Shown here piece by piece: positions 1 to 7,647 of a stretch of DNA of 13,541 nucleotides. The DNA comes from Porticoccaceae bacterium UBA1117. GTDB taxonomy: Bacteria; Pseudomonadota; Gammaproteobacteria; Pseudomonadales; Porticoccaceae. Position numbers and translations under genes: made by a program. Each line of letters begins with the position of its first letter. Within the stretch, counting starts at the first letter, position 1. Location: assembly GCA_002313335.1 (NCBI GenBank), contig DCBC01000089.1:1-13541 (forward strand), read 5' to 3'. The notes below the pieces were generated by a model. It was not told the DNA's origin. It ran no database searches and was given only the letters and a program-made list of their open reading frames with translations.

Positions 1-994
1 TCAGATGGGCTTCTCTGGTATGTACCCCACTACAGCAACTCACGGTCGTGGCGTACGCTCAATGATGGAGGAGGTGTTAGCACCTTATCCGGAATATATT
101 GAGCCTGAGGATGATGGCTCCAATAGCATCAGGATTGGCGTTGTTGGCCGCCCTAATGTGGGTAAATCTACCTTAGTTAACCGCCTCTTAGGCGAAGACC
201 GCGTGGTTGTTTTTGACGAACCAGGGACCACCCGGGATAGTATTTACATCGATTTTGAGCGTCATGGGCAGAACTACACGCTAATTGATACAGCCGGCAT
301 TCGAAAGCGCAAAAATGTGAAGCTTGCTATTGAGAAATTCTCGATTGTTAAAACCCTTCAAGCTATTGATGATGCTAATGTTGTTGTTCTAATGGTTGAT
401 GCCCATGAAGGCTTGGTAGATCAAGACCTCCATCTGATGGGCTCTGTCATTGATGCTGGGCGTGGTTTGGTGATTGGTATCAATAAGTGGGATGGACTTG
501 ATCCGGATAAGCGAGACCACATTAAAGTAGAGATAAAACGTCGCTTACAATTTGCTGATTTTGCTGACGTCCACTTTATCTCTGCCCTACATGGAACGGG
601 GGTTGGTAACCTTTATGACTCCATCGGTGCCGCTTATAGAGCGGCGACTGACGCATTGAGCGCCTCGCGCCTGACCAAAGTATTGGAAGGTGCGGTTGAA
701 GAGCATCAGCCACCGTTGGTGCATGGGCGACGTGTTAAGTTACGCTTTGCTCACGCTGGAGGTCGCAATCCTCCGGTTATTATTATTCATGGCAATCAGA
801 CAGATGCAGTACCGGCACAATATACCCGTTATCTGGAGAAAATTTTCCGTCGTGAACTAGGTCTGCACGGAACCCCGGTGAGAGTTGAATATCGTACCGG
901 AGAAAATCCTTATAAAAATAAGGCCGTCACTGCTAACGATCGTGCTGGGATGAAGCGTAAAAAAATTGTCAAATACAGCAAAAGAAACGATTAA
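1..994 (+). CDS. der: Ribosome assembly GTPase Der (EngA), 3' part
   Basis: Partial gene: the reading frame is already open at the window edge (the first complete codon, CAG, is at 2), so the ATG at 5 is an internal methionine. Der is a tandem-GTPase-domain protein needed for assembly of the 50S ribosomal subunit. The piece seen has the end of the first G domain (an AxHGRGV-type tail), an acidic linker, then a complete second G domain. Counted from the ATG at 5, G1 is GRPNVGKST at residues 48-56, G3 is DTAG at 95-98 and G4 is NKWD at 160-163. A KH-like RNA-binding domain follows from about residue 210, and the tail is lysine-rich (KRKKIVKYSKRND), as usual in this family. It converges on the regulator gene with only 12 bases between stop codons and no obvious terminator hairpin there. 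Identity is secure; about 130-160 N-terminal residues lie outside the window. Confidence 0.97.
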   Translation, partial: QMGFSGMYPTTATHGRGVRSMMEEVLAPYPEYIEPEDDGSNSIRIGVVGRPNVGKSTLVNRLLGEDRVVVFDEPGTTRDSIYIDFERHGQNYTLIDTAGIRKRKNVKLAIEKFSIVKTLQAIDDANVVVLMVDAHEGLVDQDLHLMGSVIDAGRGLVIGINKWDGLDPDKRDHIKVEIKRRLQFADFADVHFISALHGTGVGNLYDSIGAAYRAATDALSASRLTKVLEGAVEEHQPPLVHGRRVKLRFAHAGGRNPPVIIIHGNQTDAVPAQYTRYLEKIFRRELGLHGTPVRVEYRTGENPYKNKAVTANDRAGMKRKKIVKYSKRND

Positions 995-1006
995 TTTGCT
1001 CTTCCT

Positions 1007-1489
1007 TTACTTGATATGATCCAAAGGTAGCTCGGTACGCTGAACTACCTTGCGTAACACAAAGCTGGTTTTAATACTTCTTACTCCGTCTACTAGATTA
1101 AGCTTTTTTAGCAAAAATCGCTGGTAATAGTCCATATCTGGCATGACTACTTTTAGTAAGTAATCAGCGTCACTGCCCGTGATTAGCGAGCACTCTAATA
1201 CCTCAGGCCAGGCACTTATACATCTGTCGAAATTCTCTAGTCGAGCAGACTCTTGGTTTTCAAGACAGACCATGACATAAATACTGATTGGTAGGCCCAA
1301 CTGGTCTTGATTAAGCAGAGTGATCTGGCGATTTATAATGCCTGCTTCTTGGAGCATTTTTACCCGTCGCGCACAGGGCGATGGCGATAGTCCAATCCGC
1401 TCTGACAAGTCTAGATTAGTCAGGCTACCATCCGCTTGAAGTTCTTGAAGAATCCGTCGATCGATACGGTCTAGTTGTGGTATTGACAT
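1007..1489 (-). CDS. Lrp/AsnC-family regulator, probably of the adjacent methionine gamma-lyase
   Basis: A 160-residue protein of the usual Lrp/AsnC length. The N-terminal helix-turn-helix covers about residues 5-55, opening with the family signature LDRIDRRIL, and the recognition helix lies near SPSPCARRVKML. A C-terminal RAM (ligand-sensing, oligomerising) domain follows from about 65 to 145, including the typical LITGSDADYLLKV strand. The ATG at 1489 is chosen because TGAGG lies six bases before it and the protein then begins just ahead of LDxxDxxIL. A TTG codon four codons upstream (1499-1501) would place that ribosome-binding site inside the gene. The gene is divergent from methionine gamma-lyase, the arrangement known for mdeR-mdeA in Pseudomonas putida, so I infer that it senses methionine or another amino acid and controls the lyase. 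Family assignment is sure; target and ligand are inferred. Confidence 0.93.
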   Translation of the reverse strand: MSIPQLDRIDRRILQELQADGSLTNLDLSERIGLSPSPCARRVKMLQEAGIINRQITLLNQDQLGLPISIYVMVCLENQESARLENFDRCISAWPEVLECSLITGSDADYLLKVVMPDMDYYQRFLLKKLNLVDGVRSIKTSFVLRKVVQRTELPLDHIK

Positions 1490-1623
1490 ATATAGCCTCA
1501 AAAAAGAAAAAAGTTACACTAAGTCGCTATTATAGATGTAAATGAAGGTTTTATAAGAGAGAAAAAGCTCAATTTGTGACGTTATAATTTAAAACTACCA
1601 CGCTGATGACAGGGTAAGTTTAA
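1490..1623. promoter_or_regulatory. Divergent regulator / lyase control region with two perfect -10 boxes
   Basis: The 134-base space between the divergent genes is AT-rich. An exact TATAAT on the plus strand (1583-1588) is placed for a start near 1595 ahead of the lyase gene, but no good -35 lies upstream of it (AGAAAA at 1560-1565), as expected for an activator-dependent promoter. On the minus strand another exact TATAAT (1534-1529) faces the regulator gene, with a weak -35 (CTTATA, 1557-1552). TTATA occurs at 1530, 1551 and 1582, spaced 21 and 31 bases, about two and three helical turns. Lrp-type octamers often bind such phased AT-rich sites. The lyase ribosome-binding site is probably AGGGTAAG at 1611-1618. 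The -10 boxes are directly seen; their use and the operator idea are inferred. Confidence 0.5.
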
Positions 1624-2817
1624 ATGGATAGAAATAAAAAATTAGCTTTTTCAACTAGGGCGGTACATAGCGGTTATCAATCATCTGAAAATCAGGGGTC
1701 ACTCAACCCCCCTATCTACATGACATCAACGTTTTGTTTTGACACAGTAGAGCAGGGCGCAGCGCGATTTTCTGGTGAAGAGTCAGGTCATTTTTACAGC
1801 CGCATATCAAATCCGACCCAAGCGGTTCTAGAAACACGCCTAGCAGATCTTGAAGACGGAGAGGCCGCTTTGGCGACGGCGTCGGGCATGGGGGCTATCA
1901 GTGCAACCTTTTGGACAATAGTGTCCCCCGGTGACCATGTGTTAGTGGACAAAACTGTGTACGGATGTACCTTCTCTTTCATGGAGCATGGGCTGAAGAA
2001 ATTTGGCATTGAAGTGACCTATGTTGACTTTACTAAGCATGATGAGATCAATGCTGCGCTGCAGTCTAATACCCGAGTTGTGTATTTTGAGAGCCCGGTA
2101 AATCCATCGATGCGTATACTTGATATTCACCAAATAAGTATTTTAGTCAAAGATTACTCCAATGACATTCAGATTGTTGTTGATAACACCTACTGCACGC
2201 CGGCTTTGCAGAGGCCGCTTACCATGGGTGCTGATATTGTGGTCCACTCGGCGACTAAATATCTGGGTGGCCACGGCGATTTAATCGCTGGAGCTGTAGT
2301 GGGTCGAACTAATATGATAGAAAATATAAGACTCCACGGACTCAAAGATATGACTGGGGCCGTTATTTCCCCCATCAACGTATTTCTAGTGTTGAGAGGT
2401 ATTAAAACCCTACAGCTACGTATGGAGAGACACTGTCAAAATGCACAGATTGTCGCTGAAATGCTCGAGGCTCACTCTGCGGTTGAGAGCACCTATTATC
2501 CTGGGCTTCCTAGTGATTCAGGCCATCAATTAGCAAAGCGACAGATGGATGGATTTGGTGGCATGATTGCTTTTGAGCTCAAAGCCGGCTTCAGGGGCGC
2601 GGTAAAGACGCTCAATGCACTGCAGTTAATCAAGCGAGCGGTTAGTTTGGGCGATGCTGAAACGTTAATTCAGCATCCTGCCAGCATGACTCATTCTACC
2701 TACTCACCAGAACAGCAAGAAATGCACGGTATCACGCAAGGGCTGATTAGAATTTCGGTTGGTCTTGAATGTGTCGATGACATCTTAGCGGATCTTAATC
2801 AGGCTTTAGGCGCATAA
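1624..2817 (+). CDS. megL: L-methionine gamma-lyase (PLP enzyme)
   Basis: A 397-residue PLP-dependent enzyme of the Cys/Met metabolism (trans-sulfuration) family. Methionine gamma-lyase splits L-methionine into methanethiol, 2-oxobutyrate and ammonia in the cytoplasm. The PLP lysine is K212 in HSATKYLGGHGD, and the phosphate-binding YSR of the partner subunit is at 58-60. What separates it from cystathionine gamma-synthase or beta-lyase is YGCTF at 113-117, with Cys115 and Tyr113 matching the Cys116 and Tyr114 of the P. putida enzyme, plus GLKDMTGAV (239-247), matching its Lys240/Asp241 region. Length and the C-terminal block SLGDAETLIQHPASMTHS also fit. It lies divergent from an Lrp-type regulator and converges on xseA with 7 bases between stops. 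The pair sits between der and xseA like an inserted catabolic module. Homocysteine or cysteine activity is also possible; family assignment is firm. Confidence 0.94.
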   Translation: MDRNKKLAFSTRAVHSGYQSSENQGSLNPPIYMTSTFCFDTVEQGAARFSGEESGHFYSRISNPTQAVLETRLADLEDGEAALATASGMGAISATFWTIVSPGDHVLVDKTVYGCTFSFMEHGLKKFGIEVTYVDFTKHDEINAALQSNTRVVYFESPVNPSMRILDIHQISILVKDYSNDIQIVVDNTYCTPALQRPLTMGADIVVHSATKYLGGHGDLIAGAVVGRTNMIENIRLHGLKDMTGAVISPINVFLVLRGIKTLQLRMERHCQNAQIVAEMLEAHSAVESTYYPGLPSDSGHQLAKRQMDGFGGMIAFELKAGFRGAVKTLNALQLIKRAVSLGDAETLIQHPASMTHSTYSPEQQEMHGITQGLIRISVGLECVDDILADLNQALGA

Positions 2818-2824
2818 CAATGGG

Positions 2825-4180
2825 TCAGCTATTTCTTGAGACGTCAGTGGCTGTGGTTTTAGTGACTTCAATATGAAGCTCTCCATCGGTTAGTCGCGCC
2901 CTGAGATTTTCTCCCTTACTAACCGATGTAATACTCTTTATGACTTGATTGTTAGCATCACGGATAACTGAAAAACCGCGGCCGAGTATTTTAAGCGGAC
3001 TCACCGCGTCCAGCAGATGCAGTGTTTGTTCGGTATGACTCACTTTTTCCTTGAGCTGCTGGTTAACTACTTTGGATAGCTGTAAAACTGCGCTCTGAAC
3101 ATGCTGCTTTTGCCGTGCTAACGCATCTCGTGGGTGCTGGCGCAACAAACGATCTCGACTCAAGATAGTTTGATGACGATAGACTTGTACCATGCCTTGT
3201 ATTGAACGCCTCAAGCGAATATCTAAGTGATCCAGATGCTGTGCTTGCTCTTGAAGCTTTCGTCCCGGATGTTGCAGGCGATTGCGTAAATCGACAGTTT
3301 TTTGGCCTAAACTTTTTAATCGCCGGCTTATTGAGTTGGCCAGTAATGTTTCTAGTCCGGCAAATTGAGCCATTAATTCATCGCCGTCTAAACTGACTAA
3401 TTCGGCTGCGGCAGAGGGTGTGGGCGCACGAAGATCTGCAACAAAGTCGGCAATGGTAAAGTCAATTTCATGACCTACGGCACTAACCACGGGAATTTTG
3501 CTATGAAAGATAGCACGAGCTACCGACTCTTCATTGAACGGCCATAAATCTTCTAAAGAGCCACCACCGCGACCAACAATTAAAACATCACAGCGATCAT
3601 TGGCATTCGCTATTGCTGCGACTATTTGACTGGCGGCTTGGTCGCCTTGCACTGCGGTAGGGAAAAGCGTGACTTTGATGCTTGGAAATCTGCGTTCTAA
3701 AACAGAAAGAATATCTTTAAATGCCGCACCTGTGGAGGAGGTTACAACACCAACATGATTAATTGATCGTGGTATGGCTTGTTTGTGGGTCTGATCAAAT
3801 AAGCCCTCATTAGCGAGTTTGGCTTTTAGTTGATCAAATTGGCGCTGTAGTGCACCAAAGCCAGCTTCTTCCATATGTTCAATGATGAGCTGATAGTCAC
3901 CACGCCCCTCGTACAGGCCCACTCTGCAGCGCACTAGGACTGAAATGCCATTGCCTGGTTTAAAGTTAACGCGCATATTACTGTTTTTGAACATGGCGCA
4001 GCGAACCTGCGCGTTCTGATCTTTAAGCGTTAGATACCAATGACCTGAGCTTGGGCGAGCAAAATTTGAAATTTCGCCTTCTACCCATAACAGGGGGAGC
4101 GTACTTTCAAGTAATTGACGTACAGTGCGATTGAGTTCACTTACGGTAAAAATTTGGCGATCATGGGTATCTTTAGGCAT
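2825..4180 (-). CDS. xseA: Exodeoxyribonuclease VII large subunit
   Basis: XseA is the catalytic subunit of exonuclease VII, which with several XseB subunits degrades single-stranded DNA to oligonucleotides. With the start at 4180 the protein has 451 residues, close to the E. coli form. An N-terminal OB-fold covers about residues 10-105 (SGHWYLTLKD at 45-54). The catalytic domain follows, with GRGGGSLEDLW (about 203-213) and SAVGHEIDFTIADF plus APTPSAAAEL (about 233-261). A long helical coiled-coil region and a short C-terminal domain containing ILGRGFSVI complete it. The start is chosen by family alignment, since MPKDTHDRQIFTVSELN matches where E. coli XseA begins. Its ribosome-binding site is poor (GGGG directly abuts the ATG). 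Upstream alternatives are ATG at 4228 and TTG at 4273, neither with a better site. It is divergent from guaB, as in E. coli. A TTGACA on the minus strand (4317-4312) could be its -35, but I see no matching -10. Confidence 0.95.
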   Translation of the reverse strand: MPKDTHDRQIFTVSELNRTVRQLLESTLPLLWVEGEISNFARPSSGHWYLTLKDQNAQVRCAMFKNSNMRVNFKPGNGISVLVRCRVGLYEGRGDYQLIIEHMEEAGFGALQRQFDQLKAKLANEGLFDQTHKQAIPRSINHVGVVTSSTGAAFKDILSVLERRFPSIKVTLFPTAVQGDQAASQIVAAIANANDRCDVLIVGRGGGSLEDLWPFNEESVARAIFHSKIPVVSAVGHEIDFTIADFVADLRAPTPSAAAELVSLDGDELMAQFAGLETLLANSISRRLKSLGQKTVDLRNRLQHPGRKLQEQAQHLDHLDIRLRRSIQGMVQVYRHQTILSRDRLLRQHPRDALARQKQHVQSAVLQLSKVVNQQLKEKVSHTEQTLHLLDAVSPLKILGRGFSVIRDANNQVIKSITSVSKGENLRARLTDGELHIEVTKTTATDVSRNS

Positions 4181-4324
4181 CCCCACATTGTAGTGAAATG
4201 GGTAGCGGAAGGTAACTAATTTAAGCATTCTATTTCGATCTATTTTTTGTACAGGACGTAAAAAAAATATCAAAATCAGTGCTTTATCACCGTTTAACCT
4301 AATAGCGCTAGTGTCAAATAAATG

Positions 4325-4353
4325 TTTACCTTATAGCCCCTGAGGCATATAAT
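4325..4353 (+). promoter_or_regulatory. Sigma-70 promoter of guaBA
   Basis: TTTACC (4325-4330) and a perfect TATAAT (4348-4353) are separated by exactly 17 bases. The sequence just after the -10 (TCACCGC) is GC-richer than its surroundings, a discriminator type associated with stringent control of ribosome and nucleotide genes, including E. coli guaB. Transcription would start near 4360, giving a leader of about 60 bases. The guaB ribosome-binding site is the GAGG at 4404-4407, a rather long 12 bases before the ATG. A small hairpin (TCTC/GAGA) can form in the leader around 4387-4399. Confidence 0.7.
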
Positions 4354-4419
4354 TCACCGCTTATTTTTTAAACCCTATTGAGTACTCTCTAATTGAGAAT
4401 GCCGAGGTAAGCGTTCATT

Positions 4420-5892
4420 ATGCTACGAATCTCTAACGAAGCACTCACCTTTGACGACGTCCTTCTCGTCCCAGGGTATTCTGACGTCACTGCAAAAGAT
4501 GTGACCACCCGCTCTCAGCTAACACGTGGCATTACCATGAATATCCCGCTGGTTTCAGCGGCTATGGATACCGTCACTGAATCGCGCTTAGCTATTGCTA
4601 TTGCGCAAGAAGGGGGTGTTGGTATTGTTCATAAGAGTATGACAATTGAGGATCAAGCCAGAGAAGTTTGGGCGGTCAAAAAGTATGAGAGTGGTGTGGT
4701 TAAAGATCCCTTCACTATCGAATCATCGGCCACGTTAGAGCAGTTACATGCGCTCACTATGGCGAATAATATTTCGGGTGTCCCCATTCTTGAGAACGGT
4801 AACCTAGTAGGGATCGTGACGCGCCGAGATGTGCGTTTTGCGACCGATATGAGCGCCTGTGTAACCTCAGTAATGACGCCTAAAGATCGATTAGTTACTG
4901 TAAAAGAAGGCGCTGGTGCTGATGAGGTAAGAGCACTACTTCATAAGCACAGAATAGAAAAAGTCATGGTGATTAATGATGCCTTTGAGTTGAAGGGCCT
5001 AATTACAGTTACCGACATTGATAAAGCTGAACAATATCCCCATGCCTGTAAAGATGATCAGGGTCGTTTAATTGTTGGCGCCTCAGTTAGTGTTGGTGAA
5101 GGGACCGATGAGCGTATAGAAGCCCTGATTCATGCCAATGTTGATGTTCTTGTAGTAGATACTGCCCATGGGCACTCGATGAATGTATTAAACCGAGTAA
5201 GGTGGATCAAAAAGCATTTCCCAGATGTGCAAGTGATTGGGGGCAACGTAGCGACTGGCGAGGGTGCTAGAGCACTAGTTGATGCTGGAGCAGACGGCGT
5301 TAAGGTTGGCATCGGGCCAGGGTCCATTTGTACAACACGCATTGTTACTGGAATTGGCGTACCTCAAGTCACCGCAATTGCTAATGCGGTAGAGGCCCTA
5401 AAAGGGACCGGCGTACCTGTTATTGCCGATGGTGGAATTCGTTACTCTGGCGACATGGCAAAAGCTATTGTTGCCGGTGCAAGTTCGGTGATGATGGGCT
5501 CCATGCTAGCCGGTACTGAGGAAGCACCAGGCGAAATTGAAATGTTCCAAGGTCGCTCTTATAAAAATTATCGAGGTATGGGTTCTTTAGGTGCTATGTC
5601 GCATTCTATGGGATCAAGTGACCGTTACTTCCAAGATGCTAGTGCTGTTGAAAAATTAGTACCAGAAGGTATTGAAGGCCGAGTGCCTTATAAGGGGCCA
5701 GTATCCAATATTATTCATCAAATGATGGGTGGTTTGCGTTCTGCCATGGGATACACCGGTTGTACAACGATCGAGCAAATGCGCACTAAACCCGAATTTG
5801 TGCGAGTGACCTCTGCGGGCATGGGCGAGAGTCATGTGCACGATGTTCAGATTACCAAAGAAGCACCTAACTACCCAGCAGGCGGACGATAA
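4420..5892 (+). CDS. guaB: Inosine-5'-monophosphate dehydrogenase
   Basis: A 490-residue IMP dehydrogenase, which oxidises IMP to XMP with NAD+, the first committed step of GMP synthesis. The start at 4420 gives [18 protein letters not shown], matching the family N terminus. The TIM-barrel catalytic domain is interrupted by a pair of CBS domains at about residues 95-205. The active-site loop GPGSICTTR puts the catalytic cysteine at C304. The IMP phosphate site includes [11 protein letters not shown] (335-345), the flap begins after [10 protein letters not shown] (384-393), and the Arg-Tyr pair of the flap is R402-Y403. No key residue is missing. It is followed 82 bases later by guaA, the standard guaBA operon, and divergent from xseA. 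Confidence 0.98.
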   Translation: MLRISNEALTFDDVLLVPGYSDVTAKDVTTRSQLTRGITMNIPLVSAAMDTVTESRLAIAIAQEGGVGIVHKSMTIEDQAREVWAVKKYESGVVKDPFTIESSATLEQLHALTMANNISGVPILENGNLVGIVTRRDVRFATDMSACVTSVMTPKDRLVTVKEGAGADEVRALLHKHRIEKVMVINDAFELKGLITVTDIDKAEQYPHACKDDQGRLIVGASVSVGEGTDERIEALIHANVDVLVVDTAHGHSMNVLNRVRWIKKHFPDVQVIGGNVATGEGARALVDAGADGVKVGIGPGSICTTRIVTGIGVPQVTAIANAVEALKGTGVPVIADGGIRYSGDMAKAIVAGASSVMMGSMLAGTEEAPGEIEMFQGRSYKNYRGMGSLGAMSHSMGSSDRYFQDASAVEKLVPEGIEGRVPYKGPVSNIIHQMMGGLRSAMGYTGCTTIEQMRTKPEFVRVTSAGMGESHVHDVQITKEAPNYPAGGR

Positions 5893-5936
5893 GGCTAGCG
5901 GTAGCGAGTGATTACATAATGTTTAATGAAGGGCTG

Positions 5937-5958
5937 GGCTGGTTAGTCTAGCCTTTTT
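5937..5958 (+). terminator. Weak intercistronic hairpin with T-run between guaB and guaA
   Basis: GGCTGG (5937-5942) can pair with CTAGCC (5948-5953) around a 5-base loop (one G-T wobble), and five T residues follow at 5954-5958. It has the form of an intrinsic terminator but a short stem, and it lies inside an operon just before the guaA ribosome-binding site (AAGGG at 5964-5968). Partial termination or 3'-end protection of guaB mRNA is more likely than full termination. Confidence 0.4.
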
Positions 5959-5974
5959 ACTTTAAGGGCAACTA

Positions 5975-7552
5975 ATGATAGATCTACATTCGCAAAAAAT
6001 TCTTATTCTTGATTTTGGTTCTCAATATACCCAGTTAATTGCCCGTCGTGTGCGTGAGATTGGTGTGTTCTCTGAAATCAGAGCCTGGGATATTACAGAA
6101 GAAGAAATACGCGAATTTAATCCCCAAGGATTCATTCTATCCGGTGGTCCTGAGTCGGTTACTGGAGGGGCTAGCGCACCTAGAGCACCAGACTGCGTGT
6201 TTACAATGGGATTGCCGGTGCTTGGCATTTGCTATGGCATGCAGACAATGGCCGGCCAGTTAGGTGGAGAGGTTGCTACCTCTGATGTTCGAGAGTTCGG
6301 CTATGCCCAAGTGAAAGTGGAGGGTGTGTCTGCTTTACTGGGTGATCTTAATGACCATGCCAATACTGGTGGGGCTGCATTGTTAGATGTATGGATGAGC
6401 CATGGAGACAAAGTTGTGGCTATGCCTGAAGGCTTCAGTTTAATGGCCTCTACAGAGTCATGTCCGATTGCTGGGATGGTTAACGAAGAAAAGAAATTTT
6501 ATGGTATTCAATTCCATCCTGAAGTGACCCACACCCTGCAAGGCGAAAACATCTTCCAGCACTTTGCTCTAGAAATTTGCGGTTGCGAGCCACTCTGGAC
6601 TGCTGCCGCCATTATTGAAGATCAAATTACTCGAGTTCAACAGCAGGTGGGTGACAGTCATGTCCTACTGGGTCTCTCAGGCGGCGTTGATTCCTCTGTA
6701 GTTGCCGCGCTGCTGCATAAGGCTATTGGTGATCAGTTAACGTGCGTCTTTGTTGATAACGGCCTGTTACGTAAAAATGAAGGCGACGCAGTGATGGAGA
6801 TGTTCGCCAAGAATATGGGTGTAAAGGTAATTCGTGCCAATGCCCAAGACAAGTTTTTAAATGGTTTAGTGGGTGTTAGTGATCCAGAGGCTAAGCGTAA
6901 AGTTATTGGTAATACATTCATCGAAATTTTTGATGAAGAGTCCAATAAAATTGATAACGTCAACTTTTTAGCTCAAGGCACTATTTACCCTGATGTTATT
7001 GAGTCAGCGGCCTCCAAAACGGGTAAGGCGCACGTCATTAAATCTCACCACAATGTGGGTGGCTTGCCAGATGATATGGCCCTTGATCTGGTTGAGCCAC
7101 TACGCGAATTGTTTAAAGATGAAGTACGTAAAATTGGTGTTGAGCTTGGGCTGCCCTACGATATGGTCTATCGTCATCCATTCCCTGGCCCTGGTTTGGG
7201 CGTCCGTATCCTGGGAGAAGTTAAAAAGGAATATGCTGATATCCTTAGAGAAGCCGATGCCATCTTTATTGAAGAGCTGCATAACTCCGGCTGGTATCAA
7301 AAAACCAGTCAAGCCTTTGCCGTATTCCTACCGATTAAATCTGTCGGTGTAGTTGGTGATGCGCGGCGCTATGAGTGGGTCATTGCATTACGTGCAGTAG
7401 AAACTATTGATTTTATGACGGCTAGATGGGCGCATCTGCCTTATGAGCTCTTGGAAAAAGTTTCTAACCGCATTATCAACGAAATTACCGAAGTCTCTCG
7501 CGTAACCTATGATGTTTCTAGTAAACCGCCGGCAACTATTGAGTGGGAGTAG
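5975..7552 (+). CDS. guaA: GMP synthase (glutamine-hydrolysing)
   Basis: A 525-residue GMP synthase, the same length as the E. coli enzyme. It converts XMP to GMP using ATP and ammonia from glutamine. The N-terminal class I glutamine amidotransferase domain (about 1-205) has its triad as C86 (GICYGMQ) and H181/E183 (FHPEV). The ATP-pyrophosphatase domain begins near 210 with the P-loop SGGVDSS at 235-241. The C-terminal dimerisation domain ends in PPATIEWE, the typical family ending. The ribosome-binding site AAGGG lies six bases before the ATG. It is second in the guaBA operon. Everything after its stop codon is accessory, and the 3' end of guaA is a known insertion point for genomic islands in other bacteria. 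Confidence 0.98.
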   Translation: MIDLHSQKILILDFGSQYTQLIARRVREIGVFSEIRAWDITEEEIREFNPQGFILSGGPESVTGGASAPRAPDCVFTMGLPVLGICYGMQTMAGQLGGEVATSDVREFGYAQVKVEGVSALLGDLNDHANTGGAALLDVWMSHGDKVVAMPEGFSLMASTESCPIAGMVNEEKKFYGIQFHPEVTHTLQGENIFQHFALEICGCEPLWTAAAIIEDQITRVQQQVGDSHVLLGLSGGVDSSVVAALLHKAIGDQLTCVFVDNGLLRKNEGDAVMEMFAKNMGVKVIRANAQDKFLNGLVGVSDPEAKRKVIGNTFIEIFDEESNKIDNVNFLAQGTIYPDVIESAASKTGKAHVIKSHHNVGGLPDDMALDLVEPLRELFKDEVRKIGVELGLPYDMVYRHPFPGPGLGVRILGEVKKEYADILREADAIFIEELHNSGWYQKTSQAFAVFLPIKSVGVVGDARRYEWVIALRAVETIDFMTARWAHLPYELLEKVSNRIINEITEVSRVTYDVSSKPPATIEWE

Positions 7553-7560
7553 TTATTTAA

Positions 7561-7609
7561 GTGTAAGTCATTGAATTAAAAAGTTTAATTACTTACACAT
7601 TTGTTTCAC
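7561..7609 (+). repeat. Element A: long AT-rich inverted repeat after guaA, related to 13382-13462
   Basis: GTGTAAGT (7561-7568) pairs perfectly with ACTTACAC (7591-7598), and inside it AATTAAA (7574-7580) pairs perfectly with TTTAATT (7584-7590) around the loop AAG. The only irregularity is a 5-base bulge on the left arm, so the total is 15 base pairs. It lies nine bases after the guaA stop codon and could end the guaBA transcript, although it lacks a GC-rich stem. Its left 17 bases (7561-7577) match 13382-13398 at 14 of 17 positions. The right end (7593-7609) matches 13446-13462 at 15 of 17, in the same order and orientation. The structure and similarity are seen directly; function is unknown. 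Confidence 0.6.
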
Positions 7610-7629
7610 GTAAAAAATAAATCATTAAT
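7601..7629 (+). promoter_or_regulatory. Candidate promoter of the arabinofuranose operon
   Basis: TTGTTT (7601-7606) and ATTAAT (7624-7629) are 17 bases apart and would start transcription about 12 bases before the first ATG of the operon. The -35 falls in the right end of element A, so a protein binding that dyad could repress the promoter. The region is very AT-rich and chance matches are common, so this is tentative. The ribosome-binding site of the first gene is also weak (GAG at 7636-7638). Confidence 0.3.
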
Positions 7630-7647
7630 TTAATTGAGTTTTTGAAA

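Noticed and set aside
995..1006. Terminator between der and the regulator gene
   Set aside because: The 12-base gap and its flanks show no hairpin or T-run.
4181..4273. N-terminal extension of XseA from TTG at 4273
   Set aside because: The extra 31 residues have no counterpart in the family, and no ribosome-binding site precedes the TTG.
6993..7352. A 119-codon open frame inside guaA in another frame, and similar shorter frames across the other genes
   Set aside because: They are fully overlapped by strongly conserved genes, lack ribosome-binding sites and have no recognisable protein features.
7642..7647. TTG start codon for the HAD-UbiA gene
   Set aside because: The ATG two codons later gives the normal short lead into DLDGTL and is a better initiator; there is no special ribosome-binding site for the TTG.
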